The notes beneath the pieces are model-generated. The model ran no database searches, was not told the DNA's origin, and was given only the letters and a program-made list of their open reading frames with translations. A stretch of DNA of 64,000 nucleotides, taken from positions 1-64,000 of the forward strand of contig CAJUEY010000007.1 of NCBI GenBank assembly GCA_910585825.1, written 5' to 3'. Positions within the stretch are counted from its first letter, which is position 1, and every line of letters starts with the position of its first letter. Origin of the DNA: an uncultured Lachnospiraceae bacterium. Lineage in GTDB: Bacteria > Bacillota > Clostridia > Lachnospirales > Lachnospiraceae. The position numbers and the translations under genes are program-made. This document shows positions 34,761 to 43,397 of the stretch, in pieces.

Positions 34761-35885
34761 ATGAAAACACTGCATATTCATATTGGAACACCAAAGACCG
34801 CGACAACGGCAATTCAGTATTTCTGTAAAGAAAATGCCGAGATGCTGGCAAAAGAAGGCTATTGCTATCCAACGTTTCCTTTTGAATATCCGGGAATCAG
34901 CAAGGCGCATAACGGACGGTTTTTAATGGGAGTTGTGAAAGATAAAGACGGGAATAGAAATACAAAGCAGGAAGAAATTAATTTCCGGGAAGGAATGAAT
35001 ATCGTAAAAAAGCTTTTCCGGGAGTATGAGCATATTATTCTTTCTGATGAAGGCATCTGGCGCAGAACAGAAGGCATAAAAGAGGATTTCTGGAAAATTA
35101 TGGTACAGGAAGCCGAAAAAGCAGAATTTCAGATTCATGTTATTGTATATCTGCGGAGGCAGGATAAGTATTTTCTTTCCAATTGGAATCAGAGAGTAAA
35201 ACGACTGTGTTCTAACCATACTATTGAAGAATTTACGGAGATGGGCGACAAAAGAAGACTGGATTATTATGGAAAACTGGAGCAGATTTCAGGAGTAGTT
35301 GGAAAAGAAAATATCACGGTCAGGCGGTTTGAAAAAGATAATTTTGAGGGCGGCAGTATTTATGCAGATTTTCTTTCCATCTTTCATATCGCTCTGACGG
35401 ATGAATATAAGGTTTCGCAGGACGTCAGAAATATAGGTTTATATGGAAACACCCATGAAATAAAACGTGTTTTAAACATATTTCCATGGATGAAAGACGA
35501 AAAGGTGCGAAAATATATAACAGACATCCTGCAGGAGGATTCTGAAATATCCAAAAAAGAATATCCCTGTGAAATGTATTCCAAAGAAGAAATCAGAGAT
35601 CTTTTGGAATGCTATCGAGAGGGAAATCAAAAAGTGGCGGAAGAATATCTGGGTGAAGAGCCGGGTTCAGATCTTTTTGATGATATTGTTTCGGATCTTC
35701 CGAAATGGCAAAAGGATAATCCATATATGGTAGATGATCTGATACGGATTCTTGGCAGCGTCATGATGCATTTGTATCAGCACGAAAAGGAATTTGAACA
35801 GCTCCATCAATCCGTCTGGCAGATGAGACATCCTTTCCGGGCCGTGGTTTGCGCAGTAAAAAGAAAGGTAAAGCCGGTAAAATGA
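34761..35885 (+). CDS. PAPS-binding sulfotransferase-like protein 1
   Basis: 374 residues. An N-terminal 5'-PSB motif typical of sulfotransferases (HIGTPKTATT, K12) follows MKTLHIH, and a 3'-PB-like element is at about 131-140 (LRRQDKYFLS, R132 and S140). The middle is beta/alpha, with conserved RRFEKDNFEGGSIYADFLS and NIGLYGNTHEIKRVL. The C-terminus has a PKWQKDNPYMVDDLI helix and a basic HPF tail. Family members transfer sulfate from PAPS to a sugar or other acceptor. AGGAGG at 34748-34753 supports this start. Three paralogs and the PAPS-making genes lie downstream. Confidence 0.8.
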   Translation: MKTLHIHIGTPKTATTAIQYFCKENAEMLAKEGYCYPTFPFEYPGISKAHNGRFLMGVVKDKDGNRNTKQEEINFREGMNIVKKLFREYEHIILSDEGIWRRTEGIKEDFWKIMVQEAEKAEFQIHVIVYLRRQDKYFLSNWNQRVKRLCSNHTIEEFTEMGDKRRLDYYGKLEQISGVVGKENITVRRFEKDNFEGGSIYADFLSIFHIALTDEYKVSQDVRNIGLYGNTHEIKRVLNIFPWMKDEKVRKYITDILQEDSEISKKEYPCEMYSKEEIRDLLECYREGNQKVAEEYLGEEPGSDLFDDIVSDLPKWQKDNPYMVDDLIRILGSVMMHLYQHEKEFEQLHQSVWQMRHPFRAVVCAVKRKVKPVK

Positions 35886-35916
35886 TGTAGCTTTTATGAC
35901 CGACATATAGTATAAT
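35886..35916 (+). promoter_or_regulatory. promoter of sulfotransferase 2, shared motif
   Basis: TGTAGCTTTTAT at 35886 and TATAAT at 35911-35916. The same two elements with the same 25-base offset, plus TGCTGAATT after the -10, recur upstream of sulfotransferase 3 (37503-37533). The -35 box is poor, so an activator may be used. Confidence 0.6.
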
Positions 35917-35978
35917 AAGTGCTGAATTTTCAAAACATACAGTTATTGATTTCTTAGATGAATCAAAAGGAGAAGAGA

Positions 35979-37124
35979 ATGAAGACACTGCATATACATG
36001 TTGGAATGGCCAAAACGGCGACGACTTCACTCCAGTTTTTCTGTAAAGAAAATGCTGAAATTTTAGCAAAACAGGGATACTGTTATCCCATCTTTCCGTT
36101 TTCCTATCCGGGGATCGCGCCGGGACATAACGGACGTTTTTTGCTGGAGGCGCCGGAAAATGAAGAGGAACAAAAGTCCCGGGAAGAAGGAAAAGGCAAC
36201 TTCGCAGAAGGAATGCGGATCATCAATGAACTGTTTTTAACGAATGACGACATTATTGTTTCCGATGAAAGTATCTGGAGGGCCATAGACATTGAAAATA
36301 AAAATCTCCTGAATGTAATGCGGCAGGAGGCTTTGCAGGGCGGATTTCAGATTCATATTATTGTATATTTAAGACGTCAGGATAAGTACTTCCTTTCCCA
36401 CTGGAATCAGCAGACCAAGAGACTGACCATGGACGAAACTTTTGAAGAGTATGAAGGCAGAGTCAGCCGGGTGCGATTGGATTATTATGCAAAACTGAGC
36501 CGGATTGCAGAAGTGTTCGGAAAAGAAAATATCACAGTCAGGCGTTTTGAGAAGGAAAGCTTTCAAGGCGGCAGCATTTATTCGGATTTTCTTTCTGTAT
36601 TTGGTCTGGAATTGACAGAGGAATATCAGATTTCCCAGGCAGTCCGCAATACCGGACTGGCCGGAAATATGCATGAGGTAAAGAGGGTGTTAAACGGCCT
36701 TCCTCAGATGAACGACAGAAAGCAGCACAGATATCTTCTGGATATTCTGCAGGAATGTTCGAAGATGTCTGGTGAAAAGTATCCCAATGAGATGTGGTCA
36801 AAAGAAGAAATTGCAGCGTTTTTGGAAGACTACAGAGAGGGAAATCAAAAGGTGGCGGAAGAATATCTCCATGAGCCAGGGGCGGAATTATTCAATAATA
36901 CAATTGAAGATTTGCCGAAATGGGAGAAGGACAATCCTTATATGACGGATGATCTTATCCGGATTTTTGGCGTGGCAGTCCTTCAGCTGCATCAGGAAAA
37001 TCTGGAATTAAGACAGAAATTAAAACAGGAATCAGACAATATCAATATGTCATTTTATAAAATAAAGCATCCATTTTGGACAATATTTCATAAGATCAAA
37101 AAGAAACTCGGTTTTGAAAAGTAG
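35979..37124 (+). CDS. PAPS-binding sulfotransferase-like protein 2
   Basis: About 381 residues with the same layout as copy 1: HVGMAKTATT (Ala for Pro before the Lys), LRRQDKYFLS, RRFEKESFQGGSIYSDFLS, LPKWEKDNPYMTDDLI, then a coiled-coil segment (LHQENLELRQKLKQ) and a basic IKHPFW tail. AAGGAGAA precedes the ATG at 35979; the upstream in-frame ATG at 35958 lacks a ribosome site. It has its own promoter and a terminator, so it is expressed separately from copies 3 and 4. Confidence 0.8.
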   Translation: MKTLHIHVGMAKTATTSLQFFCKENAEILAKQGYCYPIFPFSYPGIAPGHNGRFLLEAPENEEEQKSREEGKGNFAEGMRIINELFLTNDDIIVSDESIWRAIDIENKNLLNVMRQEALQGGFQIHIIVYLRRQDKYFLSHWNQQTKRLTMDETFEEYEGRVSRVRLDYYAKLSRIAEVFGKENITVRRFEKESFQGGSIYSDFLSVFGLELTEEYQISQAVRNTGLAGNMHEVKRVLNGLPQMNDRKQHRYLLDILQECSKMSGEKYPNEMWSKEEIAAFLEDYREGNQKVAEEYLHEPGAELFNNTIEDLPKWEKDNPYMTDDLIRIFGVAVLQLHQENLELRQKLKQESDNINMSFYKIKHPFWTIFHKIKKKLGFEK

Positions 37125-37128
37125 TGAG

Positions 37129-37159
37129 ACAGGCAATGGATATTTCAATTGCCTGTTTT
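37129..37159 (+). terminator. terminator after sulfotransferase 2
   Basis: ACAGGCAAT (37129-37137) pairs with ATTGCCTGT (37148-37156), followed by TTTT. Confidence 0.8.
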
Positions 37160-37283
37160 GAATTTATTATTATGCAGGAAAGCTGCCGGCGGCGGGTTTT
37201 CTGCATAAAAAATATATTTTGGTAAAACTTAATAAAAACGGAAAGATGCGGTTTTCCATATGGCAGAATGTGCGCATTTTTAC

Positions 37284-37480
37284 GGACTTTGCGGCAAGGC
37301 GCAAAGTCCTGAGCTGAACTGGTTGCTGTTCACATCCATGATGTTCACAGTAACGAATCCGGCTTATTTAAAGTTGCCTTACGGCAAGAGGCCGGATTCC
37401 GGCTCCAGTACTGTACTGGCCTGTGACCGTGCAGCGCAGTGCATGGTCCAGGAGTGAACGGTAACCTGAACTGTTACTAT
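37284..37480 (+). other. hairpin-rich intergenic element
   Basis: Several nested and side-by-side stems in about 200 bases: GGACTTTGCG/CGCAAAGTCC (37284-37309); GAATCCGGC/GCCGGATTC (37355-37363 with 37391-37399) enclosing TTGCC/GGCAA; the palindrome CCAGTACTGTACTGG (37405-37419); a GACC...GGTC stem (37425-37448); and an outer imperfect pair GGTTGCTGTTCAC (37321-37333) with GTGAACGGTAACC (37454-37466). It may be a structured RNA or a dispersed palindromic element. It makes no protein that I recognise. Confidence 0.5.
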
Positions 37481-37502
37481 GTTCCGCAAATTGGTAAATT
37501 TA

Positions 37503-37533
37503 TGTAGCTTTTATATTTGTTATATAGTATAAT
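37503..37533 (+). promoter_or_regulatory. promoter of sulfotransferase 3, shared motif
   Basis: TGTAGCTTTTAT at 37503 and TATAAT at 37528-37533, the same motif and spacing as upstream of sulfotransferase 2, followed again by TGCTGAATT. Confidence 0.6.
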
Positions 37534-37560
37534 GAATGCTGAATTCAAAGGTTAGAAATA

Positions 37561-37764
37561 CCCTCCGGGTATCCCTTTATGCGCTGAAAAACGCGCAATA
37601 CAGATGAAACACCCTCCGGGTATCCCTTTATGCGCTGAAAAACGCGCAATACAGATGAAACACCCTCCGGGTATCCCTTTATGCGCTGAAAAACGCGCAA
37701 TATAGATGAAACACCCTCCGGGTATCCCTTTATGCGCTGAAAAGATGCGCAATACAGATGAAAG
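37561..37764 (+). repeat. four tandem copies of a 51-bp repeat
   Basis: Copies begin at 37561, 37612, 37663 and 37714. Each starts CCCTCCGGGTATCCC and contains a TGCGC...GCGCA hairpin, and copies 1-3 are near-identical. The unit is 17 codons long and contains an ATG; two units form a 33-codon open frame at 37604-37705 that ends in TAG. The fourth copy differs near its end and runs into the ribosome site of sulfotransferase 3. The array lies inside the 5' leader of that gene. Confidence 0.95.
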
Positions 37765-37777
37765 GAAAGAACATTGG

Positions 37778-39370
37778 ATGAAGACGTTGTATGTTCATAT
37801 AGGATCGCCGAAAACAGCATCGACAGCATTGCAGTTTTTTTGTGTGGATAACAGTGATCTGCTGAATCAGAAAGGTTATTGTTATCCTCTGTTTCCGCAG
37901 ACATATCCGGATGCTTCCAGAATACGGGCATATTTTTTAATTGTAAAACTGAAAAACAGGCTGGGAAGACGATCCAGAAAATGGGAAGAAAAAGTTTTTC
38001 GGGAAGGAATGGAAGTCATTCACAAGAGCTTTGAGAACTACGACAATGTCATTATTTCCGATGAGCGCATCTGGCGCAGCATGGACATTGAACGCAAAGA
38101 CCTTTGGGAGAGACTGGCGGAAGAAGGCAGAAAGGGAGGATTCCAGATTCGGGCCATCGCTTATGTAAGACGCCAGGATAAATTTTTGATATCCCTGTGG
38201 AATCAACAGATTAAAATTATAAAAGTCGCATTGGCGAAATGCACCATTGAAGAGTGGATGAATAAAGTCAACCTGAGAGCAAGGCTGGAATATGCCGATA
38301 AATTAGACCGCATCGCAAAGGTGATCGGCAAAGAAAACGTGATTGTCAGACGTTTTGACGGAAACTTTGAGGGCGGTAGCATTTATGCGGATTTTCTTTC
38401 GGCAGTGGGACTCTCCTTAACGGATGAATATGAGATTAAGCAGGAAGTCGTGAATATCGGACTGTACGGAAACACACAGGAATTGAAAAGAGTGATCAAT
38501 TTTCTCCCTCAGATGATTCAGGACAGAAATACACAGAATTTTATTATGGAGATGCTGCAGGAGTGTTCTGAAATTTCCAAAAAGAATTATCCCTGTGAAA
38601 TGCTTTCCAAAGAAGAAATTGAGGCTCTGTTAAAAGAGCATGAGGCGGGAAACAGAAAAATTGCGCAGGAGTATCTGCAGGATCCTACAGGAGAGCTGTT
38701 CAATAATGCAATTAAGGATCTGCCTAAGTGGCAAAAGGACAACCCCTATATATTAGATGATCTGATTCGTTTTACAAATGTGACAATGGAAAATCTGTAT
38801 CAGAAGAATCAGGAATTAAAAGCAGATTTAAAAGAGTTGGAAGAATCGCTGAAAGCATTGTGCGGGATAGAAGAGCCGGGAGAAGACGCAAAAGAACAGG
38901 CGGTTTCTTACAACAGGGAAACAGAGGCTGCGCCAAAAAAACTGCCTGTATGGAAAAAAGAGAATCCGGACGGCATTGACGAGCTGATTCTTTTTGTGGG
39001 AGAAGCAATGATACGTTTGTATCAGGAGAACAGGGAACTAAAGAAAACCGTTAAGAAATTAAAGACTCTGACAGAAGAAATGAATTCTGAGAGTGATGAA
39101 TGGAAAGAGAACGGAAAGAATCTGGATGTACAATCCTTTTTTGCAGATGAGGATACGGCAGAATTAGAGGAGAAAATCCGACGCATACCAAAGCCCGGAG
39201 AAGAAGGCGCCGACTTGTCAGACCGTTTTATTCAGGCGCTTGATATTGCCGCAAATTGTATGCAGCGGGAGAACCGCAGGCTGAAACAGGAGACAGAAAT
39301 GATCAGGAATTTTGCCGGCGCTCAGGAAGAAACCCACAAGTCATTGCTTGAGAGGATTTTAAAAAAATAA
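37778..39370 (+). CDS. PAPS-binding sulfotransferase-like protein 3, with repeated C-terminal modules
   Basis: About 530 residues, 150 longer than its paralogs. The catalytic part (1-290) has HIGSPKTAST, VRRQDKFLIS and RRFDGNFEGGSIYADFLS. The C-terminal helix module (PKWQKDNPYILDDLI, then a coiled coil) is followed by a second copy (PVWKKENPDGIDELI, RLYQENRELKK) and a third degenerate one near 490-520 (CMQRENRRLKQETEM). It lacks the basic HPF tail of the other three. Start at the ATG 37778 with AAAGGAAAG upstream; an in-frame ATG at 37706 lies in the repeat array. The cysD gene follows 24 bases later. Confidence 0.78.
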   Translation: MKTLYVHIGSPKTASTALQFFCVDNSDLLNQKGYCYPLFPQTYPDASRIRAYFLIVKLKNRLGRRSRKWEEKVFREGMEVIHKSFENYDNVIISDERIWRSMDIERKDLWERLAEEGRKGGFQIRAIAYVRRQDKFLISLWNQQIKIIKVALAKCTIEEWMNKVNLRARLEYADKLDRIAKVIGKENVIVRRFDGNFEGGSIYADFLSAVGLSLTDEYEIKQEVVNIGLYGNTQELKRVINFLPQMIQDRNTQNFIMEMLQECSEISKKNYPCEMLSKEEIEALLKEHEAGNRKIAQEYLQDPTGELFNNAIKDLPKWQKDNPYILDDLIRFTNVTMENLYQKNQELKADLKELEESLKALCGIEEPGEDAKEQAVSYNRETEAAPKKLPVWKKENPDGIDELILFVGEAMIRLYQENRELKKTVKKLKTLTEEMNSESDEWKENGKNLDVQSFFADEDTAELEEKIRRIPKPGEEGADLSDRFIQALDIAANCMQRENRRLKQETEMIRNFAGAQEETHKSLLERILKK

Positions 39371-39394
39371 GAAATATACAAAAAGGAGAAAAGT

Positions 39395-40288
39395 ATGGAT
39401 CATTTAGATGAATTGGAAGCAGAAGCCATATATATTATGCGCGAGGTTGCAGCAGAGTGTGAAAAACCGGTGATGCTTTATTCCATCGGCAAGGATTCCT
39501 CCGTTATGCTTCATCTGGCGATGAAGGCATTTTATCCGGAGAAACCGCCGTTTCCGTTTCTGCATGTAAATACCACCTGGAAGTTTCGGGAAATGATTGA
39601 GTTCCGTGACAAAATCGCAGAGGAACTGCAGATTGAAATGTTAGAGTATATCAATGAAGATGGAGTTGCACAGGGGATTAATCCTTTTGAACATGGCTCT
39701 GCCTATACGGATATTATGAAAACCCAGGCGCTGAAACAGGCGTTGAATAAGTACGGATTTACGGCTGCGTTTGGCGGCGGCAGAAGGGATGAAGAGAAGT
39801 CCCGCGCCAAAGAGAGAATTTTTTCATTCCGGGACGCAAGCCATGCCTGGGATCCGAAAAATCAAAGACCGGAAATGTGGAAACTGTTTAATACGAGAAT
39901 CAATCAGGGAGAAAGCATTCGGGTATTCCCTCTTTCCAACTGGACCGAAAAGGATATCTGGCAGTACATCCAGAGAGAAAATATACCCATCGTTTCCCTC
40001 TACTTTGCCAAAGAAAGACCTGTTGTGACGCGGAACGGAAATATTATTATGGTAGACGACGACCGGATGAAATTAGAGCCGGGAGAAAAGATAGAGAATA
40101 AAATGGTGCGGTTTCGGACGCTGGGCTGTTATCCTCTGACAGGCGGCGTGGAATCCGAGGCAACGACATTGGATGAAATTATTGACGAGACGCTTGGCGC
40201 AGTAGAATCCGAGAGAACAAGCCGTGTGATTGATTCTGACGGAGGAGCCTCCAGTATGGAGAGGAGAAAACGTGAGGGGTATTTTTAG
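39395..40288 (+). CDS. cysD: sulfate adenylyltransferase subunit 2 (CysD/NodP)
   Basis: 297 residues. The PP-loop ATP site SIGKDSSVMLHLA (about 28-40) and RRDEEKSRAKER are present. With CysN it makes APS from sulfate and ATP. It stops immediately before the cysNC ATG. Because sulfotransferases flank it and no PAPS reductase gene is near, it probably feeds sulfation, as NodPQ does in rhizobia. Ribosome site AAGGAG. Confidence 0.95.
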   Translation: MDHLDELEAEAIYIMREVAAECEKPVMLYSIGKDSSVMLHLAMKAFYPEKPPFPFLHVNTTWKFREMIEFRDKIAEELQIEMLEYINEDGVAQGINPFEHGSAYTDIMKTQALKQALNKYGFTAAFGGGRRDEEKSRAKERIFSFRDASHAWDPKNQRPEMWKLFNTRINQGESIRVFPLSNWTEKDIWQYIQRENIPIVSLYFAKERPVVTRNGNIIMVDDDRMKLEPGEKIENKMVRFRTLGCYPLTGGVESEATTLDEIIDETLGAVESERTSRVIDSDGGASSMERRKREGYF

Positions 40289-42121
40289 ATGAAAAACGAT
40301 TTATTAAAATTTATTACCTGCGGAAGTGTAGATGATGGAAAATCAACGTTGATTGGACATATGCTGTATGATGCCAAGCTATTGTTTGCAGATCAGGAGG
40401 AGGCTTTGACTTTAGACTCCAAAGTAGGCTCTGCGGGAGGAGAAATTGATTATTCCCTGTTGTTGGACGGACTGATGGCGGAACGGGAGCAGGGGATTAC
40501 GATAGACGTGGCATACCGGTATTTTACAACCGAAAACAGGAGCTTTATTGTCGCCGATACGCCGGGACATGAAGAATATACCAGAAATATGGCGGTAGGG
40601 GCATCCTTTGCATCCCTTTCCGTCATTCTGGTAGACGCCAGCCAGGGGGTGTTGATCCAGACGAAACGCCACGCAAGAATCTGTAATTTAATGGGGATTA
40701 AGCACTTCGTGTTCGCCGTCAATAAAATGGATCTGGTGAATTACAGCCATGCCCGTTTCCGTGAAATTGAAAAAGACATCAAGATGTTAATGGCGGAATT
40801 CCGTTATGAAAGCGTGAAGATTATTCCGTTATCGGCCACAAAAGGCGATAATGTTACCATGAAATCCGATCTGATGCCGTGGCATCACGGACCGACTTTG
40901 CTGGAATATCTGGAAAATGTAGACATATCAGAGGAAGGCGGCAATAAAAACTTTTCCATGCCGGTACAGAGAGTCTGCCGGCCGGATCATACCTTCCGCG
41001 GTTTTCAGGGACAGATTGCATCCGGCAGCATAGCGGCGGGGGATACGGTTACCATACGTCCCAGCGGCGAAACGGCAAAGGTAGCGTCGATTTTACAGGG
41101 AGATAAGGAAACAGACCGCAGTGAAAAAGGAGCTGCCGTTACAATTTCCTTAGATACGGAAGTAGACGTATCCAGAGGATGCGTTTTAGAAAAGAATTAC
41201 AATTTAAAAGTCGGTTCCATGTTTGCGGCGTCTATTTTATGGATGGATGACAACAATCTGGCCGCAGGTAAGAATTTCTTCCTGAAGATCGGAACACAGC
41301 AGGTGCCGGCGACGATTATGACTATCAAGTACAAAATTGATGTGAATACAGGCGCTGAAGTAAAGACGGATACGATCTCCAAAAACGAGATTGCAGTCTG
41401 TGAAATTTCAACCGGCAGCAAGATTGTATTTGACGAGTTTTCCGGAAACAAGGATCTGGGATCTTTAATTCTGATCGACCGTCTGACGAATATGACTTCT
41501 GCATGCGGCGTGGTGGAGCATGACATCAAAAAAGACAATAATCTCACCTGGCACAACATGGATATTACGAAAGAGCTGAGGGAGGCTCAGCTGAATCAGA
41601 AAGCGATCACCATATGGATGACGGGACTGTCCGGTTCCGGAAAGTCTACAATTGCAAATGCATTGGAAAAGAGGCTGTTCTCCATGGGAAAACATACGAT
41701 GCTTTTGGATGGCGACAATATTCGCATGGGATTGAATAAAAACCTGGGATTCGGCGAAAAGGACAGAATCGAAAACATACGAAGGATTGCAGAAGTGTCA
41801 AAACTGATGAACGATGCGGGTCTGATCGTATTAACTGCATTTATCTCGCCTTATCGGAAGGACAGAAGGAAAGCAAAAGAAATTATCGGAGATAATTTTA
41901 TTGAGGTATATGTAAATACTTCATTGGAAGAATGTGAAAAGAGAGATGTCAAAGGCCTCTATAAAGCGGCCCGCGCCGGTGAAATTTTTGATTTTACCGG
42001 AATCAGCAGCCCTTATGAAGTGCCGGAGAAACCGGATATTGAAGTTGCCACGCCTCAAAACAGTGTAGAGGAATGTGTCAATATCATTGTGGAGAAAATT
42101 GAGAAGTATCTGCAGAGTTAA
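40289..42121 (+). CDS. cysNC: CysN-CysC fusion: GTPase sulfurylase subunit plus APS kinase
   Basis: 610 residues, the NodQ arrangement. The GTPase part has GSVDDGKSTL (about 12-21), DTPGHEEYTRNM and NKMDLV. The C-terminal APS kinase (about 440-610) has the P-loop GLSGSGKST (about 446-454), DGDNIRMGLNKNLGF and FISPYRKDR. Together with CysD it yields PAPS, the sulfate donor. This fusion gives all that a PAPS-dependent sulfotransferase needs. It ends 17 bases before sulfotransferase 4. Confidence 0.96.
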   Translation: MKNDLLKFITCGSVDDGKSTLIGHMLYDAKLLFADQEEALTLDSKVGSAGGEIDYSLLLDGLMAEREQGITIDVAYRYFTTENRSFIVADTPGHEEYTRNMAVGASFASLSVILVDASQGVLIQTKRHARICNLMGIKHFVFAVNKMDLVNYSHARFREIEKDIKMLMAEFRYESVKIIPLSATKGDNVTMKSDLMPWHHGPTLLEYLENVDISEEGGNKNFSMPVQRVCRPDHTFRGFQGQIASGSIAAGDTVTIRPSGETAKVASILQGDKETDRSEKGAAVTISLDTEVDVSRGCVLEKNYNLKVGSMFAASILWMDDNNLAAGKNFFLKIGTQQVPATIMTIKYKIDVNTGAEVKTDTISKNEIAVCEISTGSKIVFDEFSGNKDLGSLILIDRLTNMTSACGVVEHDIKKDNNLTWHNMDITKELREAQLNQKAITIWMTGLSGSGKSTIANALEKRLFSMGKHTMLLDGDNIRMGLNKNLGFGEKDRIENIRRIAEVSKLMNDAGLIVLTAFISPYRKDRRKAKEIIGDNFIEVYVNTSLEECEKRDVKGLYKAARAGEIFDFTGISSPYEVPEKPDIEVATPQNSVEECVNIIVEKIEKYLQS

Positions 42122-42138
42122 AAAGAGGAGAGATAGGG

Positions 42139-43275
42139 ATGAAAGTACTTCACATTCATATAGGAGCGCCTAAAACGGCAACGACCTCCATACAGTTTTT
42201 CTGTAGTGAAAATGCAGCGGTATTGGCCAAGAAGGGATTTTGCTATCCGATCTTTCCTTTTTCCTATCCAGGTATAGCGCCGGGGCACAATGGACGTTTT
42301 CTGCTTGGAAAGTTAAAAGATGAAAACGGAGTCCGGAATATCGCTCAGGAAGAGAAGAATTTCAAAGAAGGAATGGAAATTGTCAATGAACTGTTTAAAA
42401 AATATGACAATATCGTTGTTTCGGATGAGAGTATTTGGCGGGGCATGGACAGCGAAAAGAAAGATCTCTGGGAAGTTATGATGCAGGAAGCCGAAAAAGG
42501 CGGTTTTAAACTCCATATTATTGTATATTTCAGACGGCAGGACAAATATTTTCTTTCCCATTGGAACCAGCAGGTGAAAAAGCAGAGGTCGGAGGAGACC
42601 TTTGAAGCGTATGCCGATCGAATCAACCGGCTGCGTCTGGATTATTACGGAAAGCTTTCACGGATGGCGGAGATTGTAGGAAAAGAGAATATTACGGTCC
42701 GGCGTTTTGAAAGCGGTCAGTTTGAAGGAGGAACGATCTATTCGGATTTCCTGACGACGCTTGGGCTTACCCTCACAGAGGAATATAATGTATCCCAGGA
42801 GGTCCGAAATACCGGATTATATGGAAATACACATGAGATCAAACGGCTTTTAAACTCATTTCCGGAGATGAAACAGGGACGGACGCAGTATTTTATCATG
42901 GAAACGCTGCAGAAGTGTTCTGATTTTTCAAAAGAAAAGTATCCGGCGGAAATGTATTCCAAAGAAGAAATTGAAGCGTTTTTAGAGCCGTATAAAGAAG
43001 GAAATCGAAAGATTGCAGAAGAATATCTGAACGAACAGGGAAAAGAGCTGTTTGACAATACGGTAAAAGATTTGCCGAAATGGCAGAAGGATAACCCCTA
43101 TATGCTGGAAGATCTGATTAGATTTACAGGAGTTATGGGTATGTCTTTATATCAGGAGAATCAGCAGCTGAAGAAAGAACTGGAAGAGTTGTCGAATGAA
43201 TTTTTTCATATCAGACATCCTTTCAAGACAATCGCCAGAAAATTAAAAAAAGACGGAAAAAATTCTTCCAAATAA
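42139..43275 (+). CDS. PAPS-binding sulfotransferase-like protein 4
   Basis: 378 residues, a full-length paralog: HIGAPKTATT (K12), FRRQDKYFLS (3'-phosphate site), RRFESGQFEGGTIYSDFL, NTGLYGNTHEIKRLL, PKWQKDNPYMLEDLI and an IRHPFK basic tail after a short coiled coil. It sits last in the cysD-cysNC operon and is followed by a terminator. Identity with copies 1 and 2 is high; it is closest to copy 2 in the IAPGHNGRFLL loop. GAGGAGAG is the ribosome site. Confidence 0.8.
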   Translation: MKVLHIHIGAPKTATTSIQFFCSENAAVLAKKGFCYPIFPFSYPGIAPGHNGRFLLGKLKDENGVRNIAQEEKNFKEGMEIVNELFKKYDNIVVSDESIWRGMDSEKKDLWEVMMQEAEKGGFKLHIIVYFRRQDKYFLSHWNQQVKKQRSEETFEAYADRINRLRLDYYGKLSRMAEIVGKENITVRRFESGQFEGGTIYSDFLTTLGLTLTEEYNVSQEVRNTGLYGNTHEIKRLLNSFPEMKQGRTQYFIMETLQKCSDFSKEKYPAEMYSKEEIEAFLEPYKEGNRKIAEEYLNEQGKELFDNTVKDLPKWQKDNPYMLEDLIRFTGVMGMSLYQENQQLKKELEELSNEFFHIRHPFKTIARKLKKDGKNSSK

Positions 43276-43280
43276 ATATA

Positions 43281-43319
43281 AAACAGGCATCGGACTTTGA
43301 CATTCTGATGCCTGTTTTT
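43281..43319 (+). terminator. terminator ending the sulfation locus
   Basis: AACAGGCATC (43282-43291) pairs with GATGCCTGTT (43307-43316), followed by T residues. Confidence 0.85.
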
Positions 43320-43397
43320 GTACGAAAATCTATATGAGGAAATTTCTGCTTGTGAAACGATGATGGGCGCGTGGCGGAAATCTCCGCTGCTCAATGA

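Noticed and set aside
37561..37764. CRISPR array
   Set aside because: The 51-base units are directly adjacent with no unique spacers and no cas genes.
37545..37931. Long open frame on the minus strand across the 51-bp repeats
   Set aside because: Because the repeat length is a multiple of three, any frame that is open once stays open. No ribosome site or family match was seen, and the real gene lies on the plus strand.
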